DNA of 64,000 nt from Pilimelia columellifera (GCF_039532605.1 NZ_BAAARY010000002.1:62001-126000), one strand, 5' to 3'. Counted from the first letter of the stretch, positions 26,903 to 36,516 are shown. Notes: a model not told the origin generated them from the sequence alone. Made by a program: numbers and translations.

Positions 26903-26951
26903 CCGCTCAGCGCAGGTCAGCCGCTCAGCGCAGGTCAGCCGCTCAGCGCAG
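26903..26951. repeat. 18-base tandem repeat, 2.7 copies
   Basis: The unit CCGCTCAGCGCAGGTCAG occurs at 26903-26920 and 26921-26938, followed by a partial 13-base copy at 26939-26951 that runs into the stop codon region of the YcaQ-type gene. Copies are identical, so expansion was recent or is still variable. Confidence 0.8.
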
Positions 26952-28148
26952 AGCGGCCGTGAGCGTCGGCGCGAGATCGCCGGCTTCAGGAGCGACGATC
27001 GCCCCCAGGCCGAGCCAGTCGGCGAGCCGCCGTAGCGCGGCGGCGAGCGCGGCCGCCGTCGATCCGGGGTCCTCCCCCGGCTCGATCCACGCGGCCGGGA
27101 CCCGTAGCAGGCTGGCCCGGCGGTCCGCCTTGAGGTCGACACGGGCGACGAGCCGCTCGTCGTGCAGGAACGGCAACACGTAGTAGCCGTGCCGCCGCTT
27201 GGCGGCCGGGACGTAGATCTCGATCCGGTACCGGAACCCGAACAGCCGCTCAGTGCGGGCCCGCTCCCAGATCAACGGGTCGAACGGGCTGACGAGGGCG
27301 CTCGCCGGCACGGTCCGGGGCGCGCGGGCGGCGACGTACAGGTAGGCCGGCGGCTGCCATCCGGCCACCTGGACCGGCGCCAACGTTCCGGCCTCCACCA
27401 ACTCCCGAACGGCGGCCCGGGCAGCGGCCGTCGGAAGCCGGAAGTAGTCGCGCAGGTCAGCCTCGGTGGCGACGCCCAACGCCCGGGCGGCGGTCCCGAC
27501 CAGAGTCCGCATCGCCTCGCCCACCGGCGGCGTGGGGGCGGCCAGGACAGCCGCCGGAAGGATCCGCTCGGGCAGGTCGTAGCGGCGGGCGAAGCTGTTG
27601 GTCCGGTCGGCCACGCCGACGCGTCCGGACCAGAACAGCCACTCCAGCGCCTGCTTGACCGCCGACCAGTTCCAGCCCCAGTTGCCGGCGACCCGGGGAA
27701 CGTCGTGTTCGATCTCGGCCGCCGTCAGCGGCCCCTTGTCGCGTACCTCGTCCAGCACCCAGGCGACCAGCTCCGGCTGTTCGCGGGCGACCCGACGCAT
27801 CCCGCCCCAGGCGTGGTCGGCGGCAGCGGCCATCCGCCAACGCAGGGCCGGCTGCGTGACCACCGGAATGAGGGAGGCCTCGTGCCCCCAGTACTCGAAC
27901 AGCTCGGCCGGGCGGCGGTAGGCGGCCCGGTCCAACAGTGTCGTCGGGTAGGCGCCCAGACGGCTGAACATCGGCAGATAGTGGGCGCGCCGCAGCACGT
28001 TGACCGAATCGATCTGGAGGAGCCCGGTCCGGGCCAACACCCGGCGCAGATGCCGGATATCGGGCGTGCCGCGTGGTTGGTGGTCGGCGAAGCCCTGCGC
28101 GGCCAAGGCGATCCGCCGGGCCTGGGCCACCGAGAGGTCGGCCACCAC
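26943..28148 (-). CDS. YcaQ/AlkX-type winged-helix DNA glycosylase
   Basis: A 401-residue protein of the winged-helix DNA-binding/YcaQ (HTH_42) family, which unhooks interstrand crosslinks and removes alkylated bases. It has the catalytic-type QxD motif in LLQIDSVNVLRRAHYLPMFSRLG (QIDSVN near residue 45), an R/Y-rich YWGHEASLIP motif and the conserved FDPLIWERARTERLFGF region near residue 290. The GTG at 28148 lies next to the stop of the upstream acetyltransferase, so translation is coupled. The 18-base repeat covers its 3' end. Confidence 0.85.
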   Translation of the reverse strand: MVADLSVAQARRIALAAQGFADHQPRGTPDIRHLRRVLARTGLLQIDSVNVLRRAHYLPMFSRLGAYPTTLLDRAAYRRPAELFEYWGHEASLIPVVTQPALRWRMAAAADHAWGGMRRVAREQPELVAWVLDEVRDKGPLTAAEIEHDVPRVAGNWGWNWSAVKQALEWLFWSGRVGVADRTNSFARRYDLPERILPAAVLAAPTPPVGEAMRTLVGTAARALGVATEADLRDYFRLPTAAARAAVRELVEAGTLAPVQVAGWQPPAYLYVAARAPRTVPASALVSPFDPLIWERARTERLFGFRYRIEIYVPAAKRRHGYYVLPFLHDERLVARVDLKADRRASLLRVPAAWIEPGEDPGSTAAALAAALRRLADWLGLGAIVAPEAGDLAPTLTAALR

Positions 28149-28149
28149 G

Positions 28150-28713
28150 TCAGGCGGTGGCGGTCAGATCGACGTGCAGCCGCTGCTGGTTCACCAACAG
28201 TCCGTCGACATCAAGGGCGCGGACCGCCCCGTCCGGCGCCCAGCCGGCGCCGAGCAGAAACTTCCCGGTCGCCGCGTCCTGCTCGTACGCCCAGGCCACC
28301 GCGGTGTCGTAGCCATCGGAGCGCCACAGATCGACGCTGGCGGCCAGCAGCCGGCTACCGTGTCCGCGGCGGCCCCAACGCGGCTCCACCAGCAGCTCGG
28401 TGACAGCGGCGACGTCCGGGCCCAGCGCCGACTCGTCCGGGGCGGTAGCGTGAGCGTCCGCCGGCCCGGAAGCCACGAATCCCACCAGATAGGATTCGTC
28501 GGCCTGCTCGACGGCCACCAGCACCCGATGCCGCCGCGATGGCGGCGACGCCACCGCCTCCGCCCAGGCCTGGGTCACCGACTCCTGGTCAAGGCTTTCC
28601 AGGACCTGCCTGGGTAGCATCCGGCGGTAAGCGATCTTCCAGGTGGCGATCTGGATGCGCGCGATCTCGCCGGCCTCGGTGGGACGGGCCGGGCGGACAA
28701 AGCCGAGAGCCAT
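28150..28713 (-). CDS. GNAT family N-acetyltransferase
   Basis: A 187-residue GNAT acetyltransferase. The acetyl-CoA loop is WGRRGHGSRLL near residue 115 after VTELLVEPRWG, and the C-terminal AVAWAYEQDAATGKFLLGAGW segment fits the alpha-4/beta-6 region. The ATG at 28713 lies 68 bases from the divergent DUF2079 gene. It is immediately upstream of the YcaQ-type glycosylase and probably co-transcribed, but its substrate is unknown. Confidence 0.85.
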   Translation of the reverse strand: MALGFVRPARPTEAGEIARIQIATWKIAYRRMLPRQVLESLDQESVTQAWAEAVASPPSRRHRVLVAVEQADESYLVGFVASGPADAHATAPDESALGPDVAAVTELLVEPRWGRRGHGSRLLAASVDLWRSDGYDTAVAWAYEQDAATGKFLLGAGWAPDGAVRALDVDGLLVNQQRLHVDLTATA

Positions 28714-28781
28714 GCGGTCAGCGTACGGCCCGCGCCGACCCGACGGACGCGCGGCCAGGCGAACGAGGGAGTGCCACGAAC

Positions 28782-30251
28782 GTGACTGACAGTCAGCCGA
28801 AGCTTGACCTGAGACGAGCCCGGCTCACGACCGGCGCCCTGTGCGTCGTCTTCTTCGCGCTCTACTCCGCCGTCTCGCTGCTCCGCTTCGCCAACCTCGG
28901 GGCCAGCGGCTACGACCTTGGCATCTTCACCCAGGCGGTGCGCGCCTACGCCGAGGGACGGGCGCCGATCGCCGAGCTCAAGGCCGACGGCTACCACCTG
29001 TTAGGCGACCACTTCCACCCCGTCCTGGCGCTGCTGGCGCCGTTCTACAAACTTTTCCCCACCCCGGCGACGCTGCTCGTGGGACAGGCGCTGCTGTTCG
29101 CCGTCGCGGTCTGGCCGATCACCCGGGTCGCGATGCAGCGGCTGGGACTGGTCCTCGGGGCAGCCGTCGGGGCCGCGTTCGGGCTGTCGTTCGGCGCTCA
29201 GCAGGCCGTGCTGTTCGACTTCCACGAGATCGCCTTCTCGGTGCCGCTGCTGGCATTCAGCGTCAGCGCCCTGCTCCAGCGGCGCTGGCTGCCGGCGACG
29301 CTCTGGGCGCTGCCGATGCTGCTGGTCAAGGAGGACCAGTTCCTCATCATCGCCGCGATCGGGGCCTACATCTTCTGGGAGGGCGGCCGGCGCGTCGGCG
29401 CGATGCTGGCCGTCGGCGCCGCGGCGGCGGGCGCGCTCACCCTGTTCGTGATCATTCCCTCGTTCAATGTGGAGGGCCAGTACGACTACCTCAACTCGGT
29501 GGCGCCGGAAAGCAACGGGCTGCTCCGGCTGCTGGTCCCCAGGGAGAAATGGGAGCTGCTGTTCATCCTGTTCGCGATCACCGCGTTCGTGGCGGCGCGC
29601 TCGCCGCTGGCGCTGCTCGTCGCGCTGCCGCTCGCGGCGCGGTTCTGGGCTGTCAAGCCCGCCTACTGGTCCACCGAGTACCAGTACAACGCGATCCTCA
29701 TGCCGGTCCTGTTCGCCGCGTTCCTCGACGGGCTCGGTCGTCTCCAACGCGACCAGTGGTGGCGCCGGGCCGTCGCCCGGGTCAGAATCGGGCGGCTGCG
29801 GGGGAACTGGCTCGGTGAGGGCAGCCGGCTCAGCCTCGTCGCGGTCGCGGCGCTGCTGGCCATCGCCGTCGGCTGGACCGTCGAGGAGCAGCCGATCGGC
29901 CAACTGGCCCGGCCAGCCACCTGGGAAGCCCCGCGGAACGCGGCCGAGGTCCGGTATGTGCTGGCGAGCGTCCCGGACGGCGCGTCGGTGGCCGCTGACA
30001 ACCTCGTCGCCCCCTACCTGGTGACCCGCGCCCAGGTGTACCTGTTCCCTGACGCCCTGGTCATGGGAACGCGGCCGGCGTGGGTGCTGGTCAAGGACGA
30101 TCCCGGCGGCTGGCCGATCTCGCCCAAGGAGTACGCCAAGCACGTCGCGGCGCTGCCGGGCCAGGGATACATCGCCCAGATCCACAGCGCCGGGCTGCGG
30201 CTGTACCGCCTTACCCGCCCCACCGTCGGCGTGACCCCGGTCGCCCAGTAG
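28782..30251 (+). CDS. DUF2079 membrane protein
   Basis: A 489-residue polytopic membrane protein of family DUF2079, common in actinobacteria. The family start SGYDLGIFTQAVRAYAEG with DGYHLLGDHFHP is clear near residues 40-80, and around twelve hydrophobic helices continue to about residue 390, followed by a soluble C-terminal domain with YLVTRAQVYLFPDA. It resembles GT-C type glycosyltransferases in overall layout, but no catalytic acidic motif is certain. The GTG at 28782 has a GAACGAGGGAGTG-like region upstream. It is divergent from the acetyltransferase and converges on the SDR gene. Confidence 0.82.
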   Translation: MTDSQPKLDLRRARLTTGALCVVFFALYSAVSLLRFANLGASGYDLGIFTQAVRAYAEGRAPIAELKADGYHLLGDHFHPVLALLAPFYKLFPTPATLLVGQALLFAVAVWPITRVAMQRLGLVLGAAVGAAFGLSFGAQQAVLFDFHEIAFSVPLLAFSVSALLQRRWLPATLWALPMLLVKEDQFLIIAAIGAYIFWEGGRRVGAMLAVGAAAAGALTLFVIIPSFNVEGQYDYLNSVAPESNGLLRLLVPREKWELLFILFAITAFVAARSPLALLVALPLAARFWAVKPAYWSTEYQYNAILMPVLFAAFLDGLGRLQRDQWWRRAVARVRIGRLRGNWLGEGSRLSLVAVAALLAIAVGWTVEEQPIGQLARPATWEAPRNAAEVRYVLASVPDGASVAADNLVAPYLVTRAQVYLFPDALVMGTRPAWVLVKDDPGGWPISPKEYAKHVAALPGQGYIAQIHSAGLRLYRLTRPTVGVTPVAQ

Positions 30252-30289
30252 CCGGTCGGTTCAGAGGCCGCGCTGTCGTCGCGCGTGCG

Positions 30290-31765
30290 TCACCAGGGCG
30301 AGGGCGTGAAGTCCTTCAGGAAGCAGCCGAACAGGTCTTCGCCGGCCTCGCCACGCACGATCGGGTCGTAGACGCGCGCCGCCCCGTCCACGAGGTCCAG
30401 CGGGGCGTGGAACCCCTCCTCGTGCAGCCGCATCTTCGTCGGGTGCGGGCGCTCGTCGGTGATCCAGCCGGTGTCCACGGCCGTCATGAGGATGCCGTCG
30501 GTCTCGAACATCTCCGCGGCCGAGGTGCGGGTGAGCATGTTGAGCGCCGCCTTGGCCATATTAGTGTGCGGGTGGCCCGGACCCTTGTAACGGCGGGAGA
30601 ACTGGCCCTCCATCGCCGAGACGTTGACCACGTACTTCCGCCGGGCCGCCGCCGCGGCCATCGCCGGACGCAACCGGCTGACCAGGATGAACGGCGCGGT
30701 GGCGTTGCACAGCTGCACCTCCAGCAGCTCCATCGGGTCGACCTCGTCGACCTTGGCCAGCCAGCTGTTCGAGGCGTCCAGGTCCGGAACCAGACCACCG
30801 GCGTCGATCGCCACGCCGGCCTCGATCCGGGCCCTGGTCGCCGACCCGGCGACCAGGGCCGCCTCGGTCAACGCCGTCGCCGACAGGTTCCCACGCTGGT
30901 GCGGCAGCGAGGCCACCAGCTCGGCCGGGCTGCCCCCGCCGGGCACGTAGCCGAAGCTGACCAGCTCAGGAAGCCGGCCGCCGGGCAACGCCTCCGACTC
31001 GGCCGCGATGAGATTGGCGTACGCGCCGCGGCTGCGCCGCACCGTCTGCGCCGCGTTGTTGATGAGGATGTCCAGCGGTCCGGCGTCGGCGACCGCGTCG
31101 GCCAACGCCGCGACCTGCCCGGGATCACGCAGGTCGATGCCGACGACAGTGAGCCGGTCGATCCAGTCGGCGCTGTCGGGCATCGCGGTGAACCGACGCA
31201 CCGCGTCCGCCGGAAACCGGGTGGTGATGGTGGTGTGCGCGCCGTCGCGCAGCAGCCGCAACGCGATGTACATGCCGATCTTGGCGCGACCGCCGGTCAG
31301 CAACGCCCGGCGCCCCGACAGGTCGACCCGGATGTCCCGCCGGCGCCGGTTGTCGGCGGCGCACTCCGGACACATCTGGTGATAGAACGCGTCGACGTCG
31401 GTGTACCGGGCCTTGCACACGTAGCAGGACCGCGGGCGCAGCAGCGTGCCGACCGTCGGCGTCTCGGCCGAGGGCGACAGCAGGATGCCGGCGGTCTCGT
31501 CGTCGATCCGCTCCGGCGAACCGGTCGCGGTACGGGCGGTGACCGCCTCGTCCGCCGCGGTGATCGCCTTCCGGCGCTCGCTGCGCCGACGCTGACGCAC
31601 CCCCTTGTACAGCCGGGACGTGGCCCGGCGCAGGGTCAGCACATCCGGGTGGTCCGAGGGCAGCTCGTCAGCCTCGGCGAGCACCGCGAGGCACTCGGCA
31701 AGCCGCAGCGGATCAATTCCCAGGGTCGCGCCGCCGGGGGCGCCGTCTTCAGTCAACTCGTCCAT
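30290..31765 (-). CDS. Zinc-ribbon SDR-fold oxidoreductase
   Basis: A 491-residue protein. A four-cysteine ribbon C-x2-C-x14-C-x2-C lies near residue 110, before an SDR domain with ALLTGGRAKIGMYIALRLL (TGGxxKIG instead of TGxxxGIG) near 160. The active-site serine is in VVNVSAMEG, but the usual Tyr of YxxxK is replaced by Thr in HTNMAKAALNM. The same variant occurs, as far as I recall, in related Streptomyces proteins, so it is a family trait; a reduction activity is uncertain. The ATG at 31765 is preceded ten bases earlier by TAGAGT, a near-leaderless promoter. It follows dapB by 65 bases. Confidence 0.75.
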   Translation of the reverse strand: MDELTEDGAPGGATLGIDPLRLAECLAVLAEADELPSDHPDVLTLRRATSRLYKGVRQRRRSERRKAITAADEAVTARTATGSPERIDDETAGILLSPSAETPTVGTLLRPRSCYVCKARYTDVDAFYHQMCPECAADNRRRRDIRVDLSGRRALLTGGRAKIGMYIALRLLRDGAHTTITTRFPADAVRRFTAMPDSADWIDRLTVVGIDLRDPGQVAALADAVADAGPLDILINNAAQTVRRSRGAYANLIAAESEALPGGRLPELVSFGYVPGGGSPAELVASLPHQRGNLSATALTEAALVAGSATRARIEAGVAIDAGGLVPDLDASNSWLAKVDEVDPMELLEVQLCNATAPFILVSRLRPAMAAAAARRKYVVNVSAMEGQFSRRYKGPGHPHTNMAKAALNMLTRTSAAEMFETDGILMTAVDTGWITDERPHPTKMRLHEEGFHAPLDLVDGAARVYDPIVRGEAGEDLFGCFLKDFTPSPW

Positions 31766-31830
31766 CAGATCCAGCACTCTAGGCAACGACGGTTGCGGGC
31801 ACGCCATCGCCCGTGCGGTCGACACCTCCG

Positions 31831-32595
31831 TCAGGGCAGCAACGAGCCGAGGCCGACGGTCAGGCCGGGACGCTTGAGAACCTGACGGACCGCCAACAGC
31901 ACCCCCGGCATGAACGACACCCGGTCGTACGAGTCGTGCCGGATCGTCAGCGTCTCCCCCGTCGCGCCGAACAGCACCTCCTGGTGGGCCACCAGACCGG
32001 ACGAACGCACCGAATGGACCCGGACCCCGTCGACCATCGCGCCCCGGGCGCCGGCCATCTCGTCCGTGGTGGCGTCCGGGACGGCGTCGAGGCCCGCGGC
32101 GGCACGGGCGGCCGCGATCTCGTGGGCGGTGGCCAGGGCGGTGCCGCTGGGGGCATCCAGCTTCTTCGGGTGGTGCTGCTCGATGATCTCCACCGACTCG
32201 AAGTACGCGGCCGCGCGGGCGGCGAACTCCATCATGAGCACCGCGCCGACGGCGAAGTTCGGGGCGATGACTACACCCAGCTCCGGCTTGTGGGACAGCC
32301 AGCTGCGGACCCGGTCCAGCCGGGCCTTGGTGAAGCCGCTGGTGCCAACGACGACGTTGATGCCCTGGTCGATGCACCAGTGCAGGTTGTCCATGACCGA
32401 ATCAGGCGTGGTGAAGTCGACGACGACCTCCGCGCTGGCGTCGGAGGCGTTGAAGAGCCAGTCGCCCTGATCGATCATGGCCACAAGCTCCATGTCGGCG
32501 GCCCCATCGACGGCCCGGCATACATGCGCGCCCATCCGCCCACGCGCCCCGAGCACGCCCACCCGGATCGGGTCCTTCGCCAGTTCCTCGGTCAT
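31831..32595 (-). CDS. dapB: 4-hydroxy-tetrahydrodipicolinate reductase
   Basis: A 254-residue NAD(P)H reductase in the diaminopimelate/lysine pathway. It begins with the nucleotide-binding GVLGARGRMG and has the family motif EQHHPKKLDAPSGTA near residue 145, which includes the catalytic His and Lys. The ATG at 32595 is separated from the M16 protease stop by 17 bases, so pepR-dapB are probably one transcript. Length is normal for actinobacteria. Confidence 0.96.
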   Translation of the reverse strand: MTEELAKDPIRVGVLGARGRMGAHVCRAVDGAADMELVAMIDQGDWLFNASDASAEVVVDFTTPDSVMDNLHWCIDQGINVVVGTSGFTKARLDRVRSWLSHKPELGVVIAPNFAVGAVLMMEFAARAAAYFESVEIIEQHHPKKLDAPSGTALATAHEIAAARAAAGLDAVPDATTDEMAGARGAMVDGVRVHSVRSSGLVAHQEVLFGATGETLTIRHDSYDRVSFMPGVLLAVRQVLKRPGLTVGLGSLLP

Positions 32596-32612
32596 CAGTC
32601 CCGCCTTCTCCG

Positions 32613-33977
32613 TCAGCCGAAATCCTGCTCCGTGAACGGACCCACGACCGCCAGCGACATCGGCCGGCTGAGCAGGTCGGCCGCCACCGCGTTCACCTCG
32701 GCGACGGTCACCGCCTCGATGCGGGCGAGCAGGTCGTCCACGGAGAGATGGTCGTCGTAGAGCATGTCACCTTTGGCCAGCCGGCTCATCCGCGAGCCGG
32801 TGTCCTCCAGACCGAGCACAAGGGAGCCACGGAGCATACCCTTGCCGCGGGCCAGCTCCTCGTCGGTGATCCCGTCGCGGGCGGCCCGGGACAGCTCGCG
32901 CCGCACCAACGACAGCACCTCGTCGGCCTTGGCCGGGGCGCAGCCGGCGTAGACGGCGAAGATGCCACCGTCGGCGTGCTGGCTGTTGTACGAGTACACC
33001 GAATACGCCAACCCGCGCTTCTCGCGGACCTCCTGGAACAGCCGGCTGGACATCCCGCCGCCGAGCACGTTGTTGAGGACGCCGAGGGCGAAGCGTCGGT
33101 CGTCGATGCGGCCGTAGCCGGCCCCGCCGAGCACCAGGTGCGCCTGCTCGGTGTCCTTGTGCCGCACCACCGGCGCTGCCGTCGTCACCGGAACCTCCGG
33201 CATGGACGGACGCGGCGCCTCTGGGGCGCCGGACGCGGCGCCCGGGTCCAGCGGCGTTCCGACCAGCGCGGCCCGCACCCGGTCCACCACGGCGTCGTGG
33301 TCGAGGCCGCCGGCGGCGGCGATGACGACCCGGGGCGCGGTGTAGCGGCTCTGATAGAACCCGACGATCTGGTCGCGCGTCATCGCGGCGATCGACTGTT
33401 CGGTGCCGGAGATCAGCCGACCGAGGGGGTGACCCGGATACAGGGCGCCGATGAGCAGGTCGTGCACCTCGTCGCCGGGCTCGTCGTCGTGCATGGCGAT
33501 CTCTTCGAGGATGACGCCGCGCTCAGTCTCGACGTCCTCGGGCGTCAGGAGCGAGTCGGCGACCAGATCGCACATGACGTCGATCGCCAGCGGCAGGTCA
33601 AGGTCGAGCACCCGGGCGTAGTAGCAGGTGTACTCCTTTGCGGTGAAGGCGTTCGTCTCGCCGCCGACGGCCTCGATCTGGGAGGAGATGTCCAGCGCCG
33701 TGCGCGAGCGGGTGCCCTTGAACAGCAGGTGCTCCAGGAAGTGCGAGACGCCGTTGTTCTGGGCGGTCTCGTCCCGCGAGCCGATCGCCACCCAGATGCC
33801 GAAAGAGACGCTACGCATCGCGGGAATGGCCTCGGTGAGCACCCGCAGACCGTTGTCGAACACGGTGCGGCGGATCGTGCCGCCGAGAGCGCCGGAGGCA
33901 TCGAGGCTGGTGGGGCCGGGGGAGCCGGCCCGGGCCGGCGTCTGCGTGACGCCGGCCCGGGAGGAGGATCGTGTCAT
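32613..33977 (-). CDS. M16 family zinc peptidase
   Basis: A 454-residue M16B protease (PepR-like, Rv2782c). The inverted zinc motif HFLEHLLFKGT is near residue 80, with the downstream metal-binding glutamate region ETERGVILEEI near residue 145, and the second M16 domain has GGGMSSRLFQEVREKRGLAYS. It is likely a cytoplasmic oligopeptide or processing peptidase. It starts nine bases after the pnp stop, forming the conserved pnp-pepR-dapB order. Confidence 0.93.
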   Translation of the reverse strand: MTRSSSRAGVTQTPARAGSPGPTSLDASGALGGTIRRTVFDNGLRVLTEAIPAMRSVSFGIWVAIGSRDETAQNNGVSHFLEHLLFKGTRSRTALDISSQIEAVGGETNAFTAKEYTCYYARVLDLDLPLAIDVMCDLVADSLLTPEDVETERGVILEEIAMHDDEPGDEVHDLLIGALYPGHPLGRLISGTEQSIAAMTRDQIVGFYQSRYTAPRVVIAAAGGLDHDAVVDRVRAALVGTPLDPGAASGAPEAPRPSMPEVPVTTAAPVVRHKDTEQAHLVLGGAGYGRIDDRRFALGVLNNVLGGGMSSRLFQEVREKRGLAYSVYSYNSQHADGGIFAVYAGCAPAKADEVLSLVRRELSRAARDGITDEELARGKGMLRGSLVLGLEDTGSRMSRLAKGDMLYDDHLSVDDLLARIEAVTVAEVNAVAADLLSRPMSLAVVGPFTEQDFG

Positions 33978-33986
33978 CCTGATGAA

Positions 33987-36323
33987 TCAGTCGCGCCGCG
34001 TCCGACGACGACGTTCGCCGCCACCGTCCTTGGCGCCCTCGCGCGGGGCCCGGTCACCGCCCTCACGGGGAGCGCGCTCGCCGTCCTCACGAGGGGCGCG
34101 GGCTGGACGGTCACCGTCGGCCACCTCGGCCGGGGCCGCGTCGCCGTCAGCCCGGACCCGGTCCAGGTAGATCTTGCCGCGGGCGTCGATGTCCGCGATC
34201 TGCACCTCGATCCGGTCGCCGACGTTGAGGAAGTCCTCGACCTTGTCGACCCGCTTGCCCTCGCCGACCTTGGAGATGTGCAGCAGGCCGTCGCGCCCCG
34301 GCAGCAGCGAGACGAAGGCGCCGAACGCGGCTGTCTTCACCACGGTGCCGAGGAACTTGTCGCCCGCCTTGGGCATCGTCGGGTTGGCGATCGCGTTGAT
34401 CCGCTCGACCGCGGCCTCGGCCGCGGGGCCGTTGGTCGCGCCGACGTAGATCGTGCCGTCGTCCTCGATGGAGATCTCGGCGCCGGTCTCGTCCTGGATC
34501 GCGTTGATGGTCTGGCCCTTCGGCCCGATCACCATCCCGATCTTGTCGACCGGGATCCTGACGGTGGTGACCCGCGGAGCGTGCTCCGACATGGTCGCCG
34601 GCGAGTCGATCGCGGCCTGCATGACGTCGAGAATCGTCTGACGGGCCTCGTACGCCTGCGACAGCGCCCCGGCCAGCACGTCCGACGGGATGCCGTCGAG
34701 CTTGGTGTCCAGTTGCAGCGCGGTGACGAAGTCACGGGTTCCGGCGACTTTGAAGTCCATGTCGCCGAACGCGTCCTCGGCGCCGAGGATGTCGGTCAGC
34801 GTCACGTAGCGGGTCTTGCCGTCGACCTCGTCGGAGATGAGGCCCATGGCGATGCCCGCGACCGGCGCCTTCAGCGGCACGCCGGCGCTCAACAGCGCCA
34901 TCGTGGACGCGCAGACCGAGCCCATCGAGGTGGAGCCGTTGGAGCCCAACGCCTCGGAGACCTGCCGGATCGCGTAGGGGAACTCCTCGCGGGTCGGCAG
35001 CACCGGGATGAGAGCGCGCTCGGCGAGCGCTCCGTGACCGATCTCGCGTCGCTTGGGCGCGCCGACCCGGCCGGTCTCGCCGACCGAGTAGGGCGGGAAG
35101 TTGTAGTTATGCATGTAGCGCTTGTGCTTCTCCGGGGAGAGCGTGTCGAGCTGCTGCTCCATCCGGAGCATGTTGAGGGTGGTGACGCCCAGGATCTGGG
35201 TCTCGCCGCGCTCGAACAGCGCCGAGCCGTGAACCCGGGGAAGCACCTGGATCTCCGCGGTCAGCGGACGGATGTCGCGCGTCCCCCGGCCGTCGATGCG
35301 GACCTGCTCCCGCAGCACGCGTGAGCGCACCTCGGACTTGGTCAGCGACCGGAAGGCAGCCGACAGCTCCCTTTCCCGGCCCTCGAACCTGCCGCCGACC
35401 TGCTCGACCGCCTTGGCCTTGATCCGGTCCAGGGCCTCCTCGCGCTCCGCCTTGGGGGCGATCTTGAGGGCCTCGGCGACCTCGCCGCGGACGGCGTCGG
35501 CGACGGCGTTGTAGATGTCGTCCTGGTAGTCCAGGAAGACCGGGAACTCCTGGACCGGCTTGGCCGCGACGGCCGCCAGCTCGCCCTGGGCCCGGCACAG
35601 CTCACGGATGGCCGGCTTCGCGGCCTCCAGGCCGCTGGCGACGACCTCCTCGGTCGGGGCGGCGGCGCCACCGGCGACCAGCTTGACCGTGTTCTCGGTG
35701 GCCTCGGCCTCGACCATCATGATCGCGACATCGCCGTCGGGCAGCGCCCGACCGGCCACGACCATGTCGAAGGTGGCCCGGGCCAGCTCCTCGATGGTCG
35801 GGAAGGCGACCCACTGGCCGTCGATGTGCGCCATGCGGGTGGCGCCGATCGGGCCGGAGAAGGGCAGGCCGGAGATCTGCGTCGACAGCGACGCGGCGTT
35901 GATCGCCACGACGTCGTACGGGTGGGCCGGGTCCAGCGCCATCACGGTGCAGACCACCTGGACCTCGTTGCGCAGGCCCTTGACGAAGGACGGACGCAGC
36001 GGACGGTCGATGAGCCGGCAGGTGAGGACGGCGTCCTCGCTGGGGCGGCCCTCACGGCGGAAGAACGAGCCGGGGATCCGGCCCGCGGCGTACATCCGCT
36101 CCTCGACGTCCACGGTGAGCGGGAAGAAATCGAAGCCCTCGCGGGGCTGCTTGCCAGCGGTGGTCGCCGACATGACGACCGTGTCGTCAAGCTGGGCGAG
36201 CACGGAGCCGGCGGCCTGGCGGGCGAGCCGCCCGGTGGAGAAGACGACCTCACGGACGCCGAACGCGCCGTTGTCGATGATCGCCCTGCTGTGCGCGGTG
36301 CCGAGAGTGGTTTGCCCGGTCAT
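33987..36323 (-). CDS. pnp: Polyribonucleotide nucleotidyltransferase (PNPase)
   Basis: A 778-residue phosphorolytic 3'-5' exoribonuclease, the actinobacterial bifunctional GpsI type. Two RNase PH domains (near residues 10-230 and 330-550), a KH domain (VRIPVDKIGMVIGPKGQTINAIQ) and an S1 domain (VKTAAFGAFVSLLPGRDGLLHIS) are visible. The C-terminus is an Arg/Glu/Pro repeat tail (RAPREG type units). The ATG at 36323 follows GAAGGAG. rpsO lies 233 bases upstream; the gap holds a strong hairpin that could be processed or act as a terminator, as in the rpsO-pnp region of other bacteria. Confidence 0.97.
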   Translation of the reverse strand: MTGQTTLGTAHSRAIIDNGAFGVREVVFSTGRLARQAAGSVLAQLDDTVVMSATTAGKQPREGFDFFPLTVDVEERMYAAGRIPGSFFRREGRPSEDAVLTCRLIDRPLRPSFVKGLRNEVQVVCTVMALDPAHPYDVVAINAASLSTQISGLPFSGPIGATRMAHIDGQWVAFPTIEELARATFDMVVAGRALPDGDVAIMMVEAEATENTVKLVAGGAAAPTEEVVASGLEAAKPAIRELCRAQGELAAVAAKPVQEFPVFLDYQDDIYNAVADAVRGEVAEALKIAPKAEREEALDRIKAKAVEQVGGRFEGRERELSAAFRSLTKSEVRSRVLREQVRIDGRGTRDIRPLTAEIQVLPRVHGSALFERGETQILGVTTLNMLRMEQQLDTLSPEKHKRYMHNYNFPPYSVGETGRVGAPKRREIGHGALAERALIPVLPTREEFPYAIRQVSEALGSNGSTSMGSVCASTMALLSAGVPLKAPVAGIAMGLISDEVDGKTRYVTLTDILGAEDAFGDMDFKVAGTRDFVTALQLDTKLDGIPSDVLAGALSQAYEARQTILDVMQAAIDSPATMSEHAPRVTTVRIPVDKIGMVIGPKGQTINAIQDETGAEISIEDDGTIYVGATNGPAAEAAVERINAIANPTMPKAGDKFLGTVVKTAAFGAFVSLLPGRDGLLHISKVGEGKRVDKVEDFLNVGDRIEVQIADIDARGKIYLDRVRADGDAAPAEVADGDRPARAPREDGERAPREGGDRAPREGAKDGGGERRRRTRRD

Positions 36324-36516
36324 GGATATGGTGTGCTCCTTCGGTCGTGGGGCCACGCACCGAGGGGAAGCCGCGCATGCGGCCGGTCTTCGATCGAAGC
36401 GCCCGGCGATGTCTGCCAGCGGTACGCCGGCGGTCCGGGAGCCACTACCGAGGACCGGTGCTACACCGGCATCCCCCGCCAGTGATCGTTCTCAGGCCCC
36501 GTTGGTGAAACTGACC

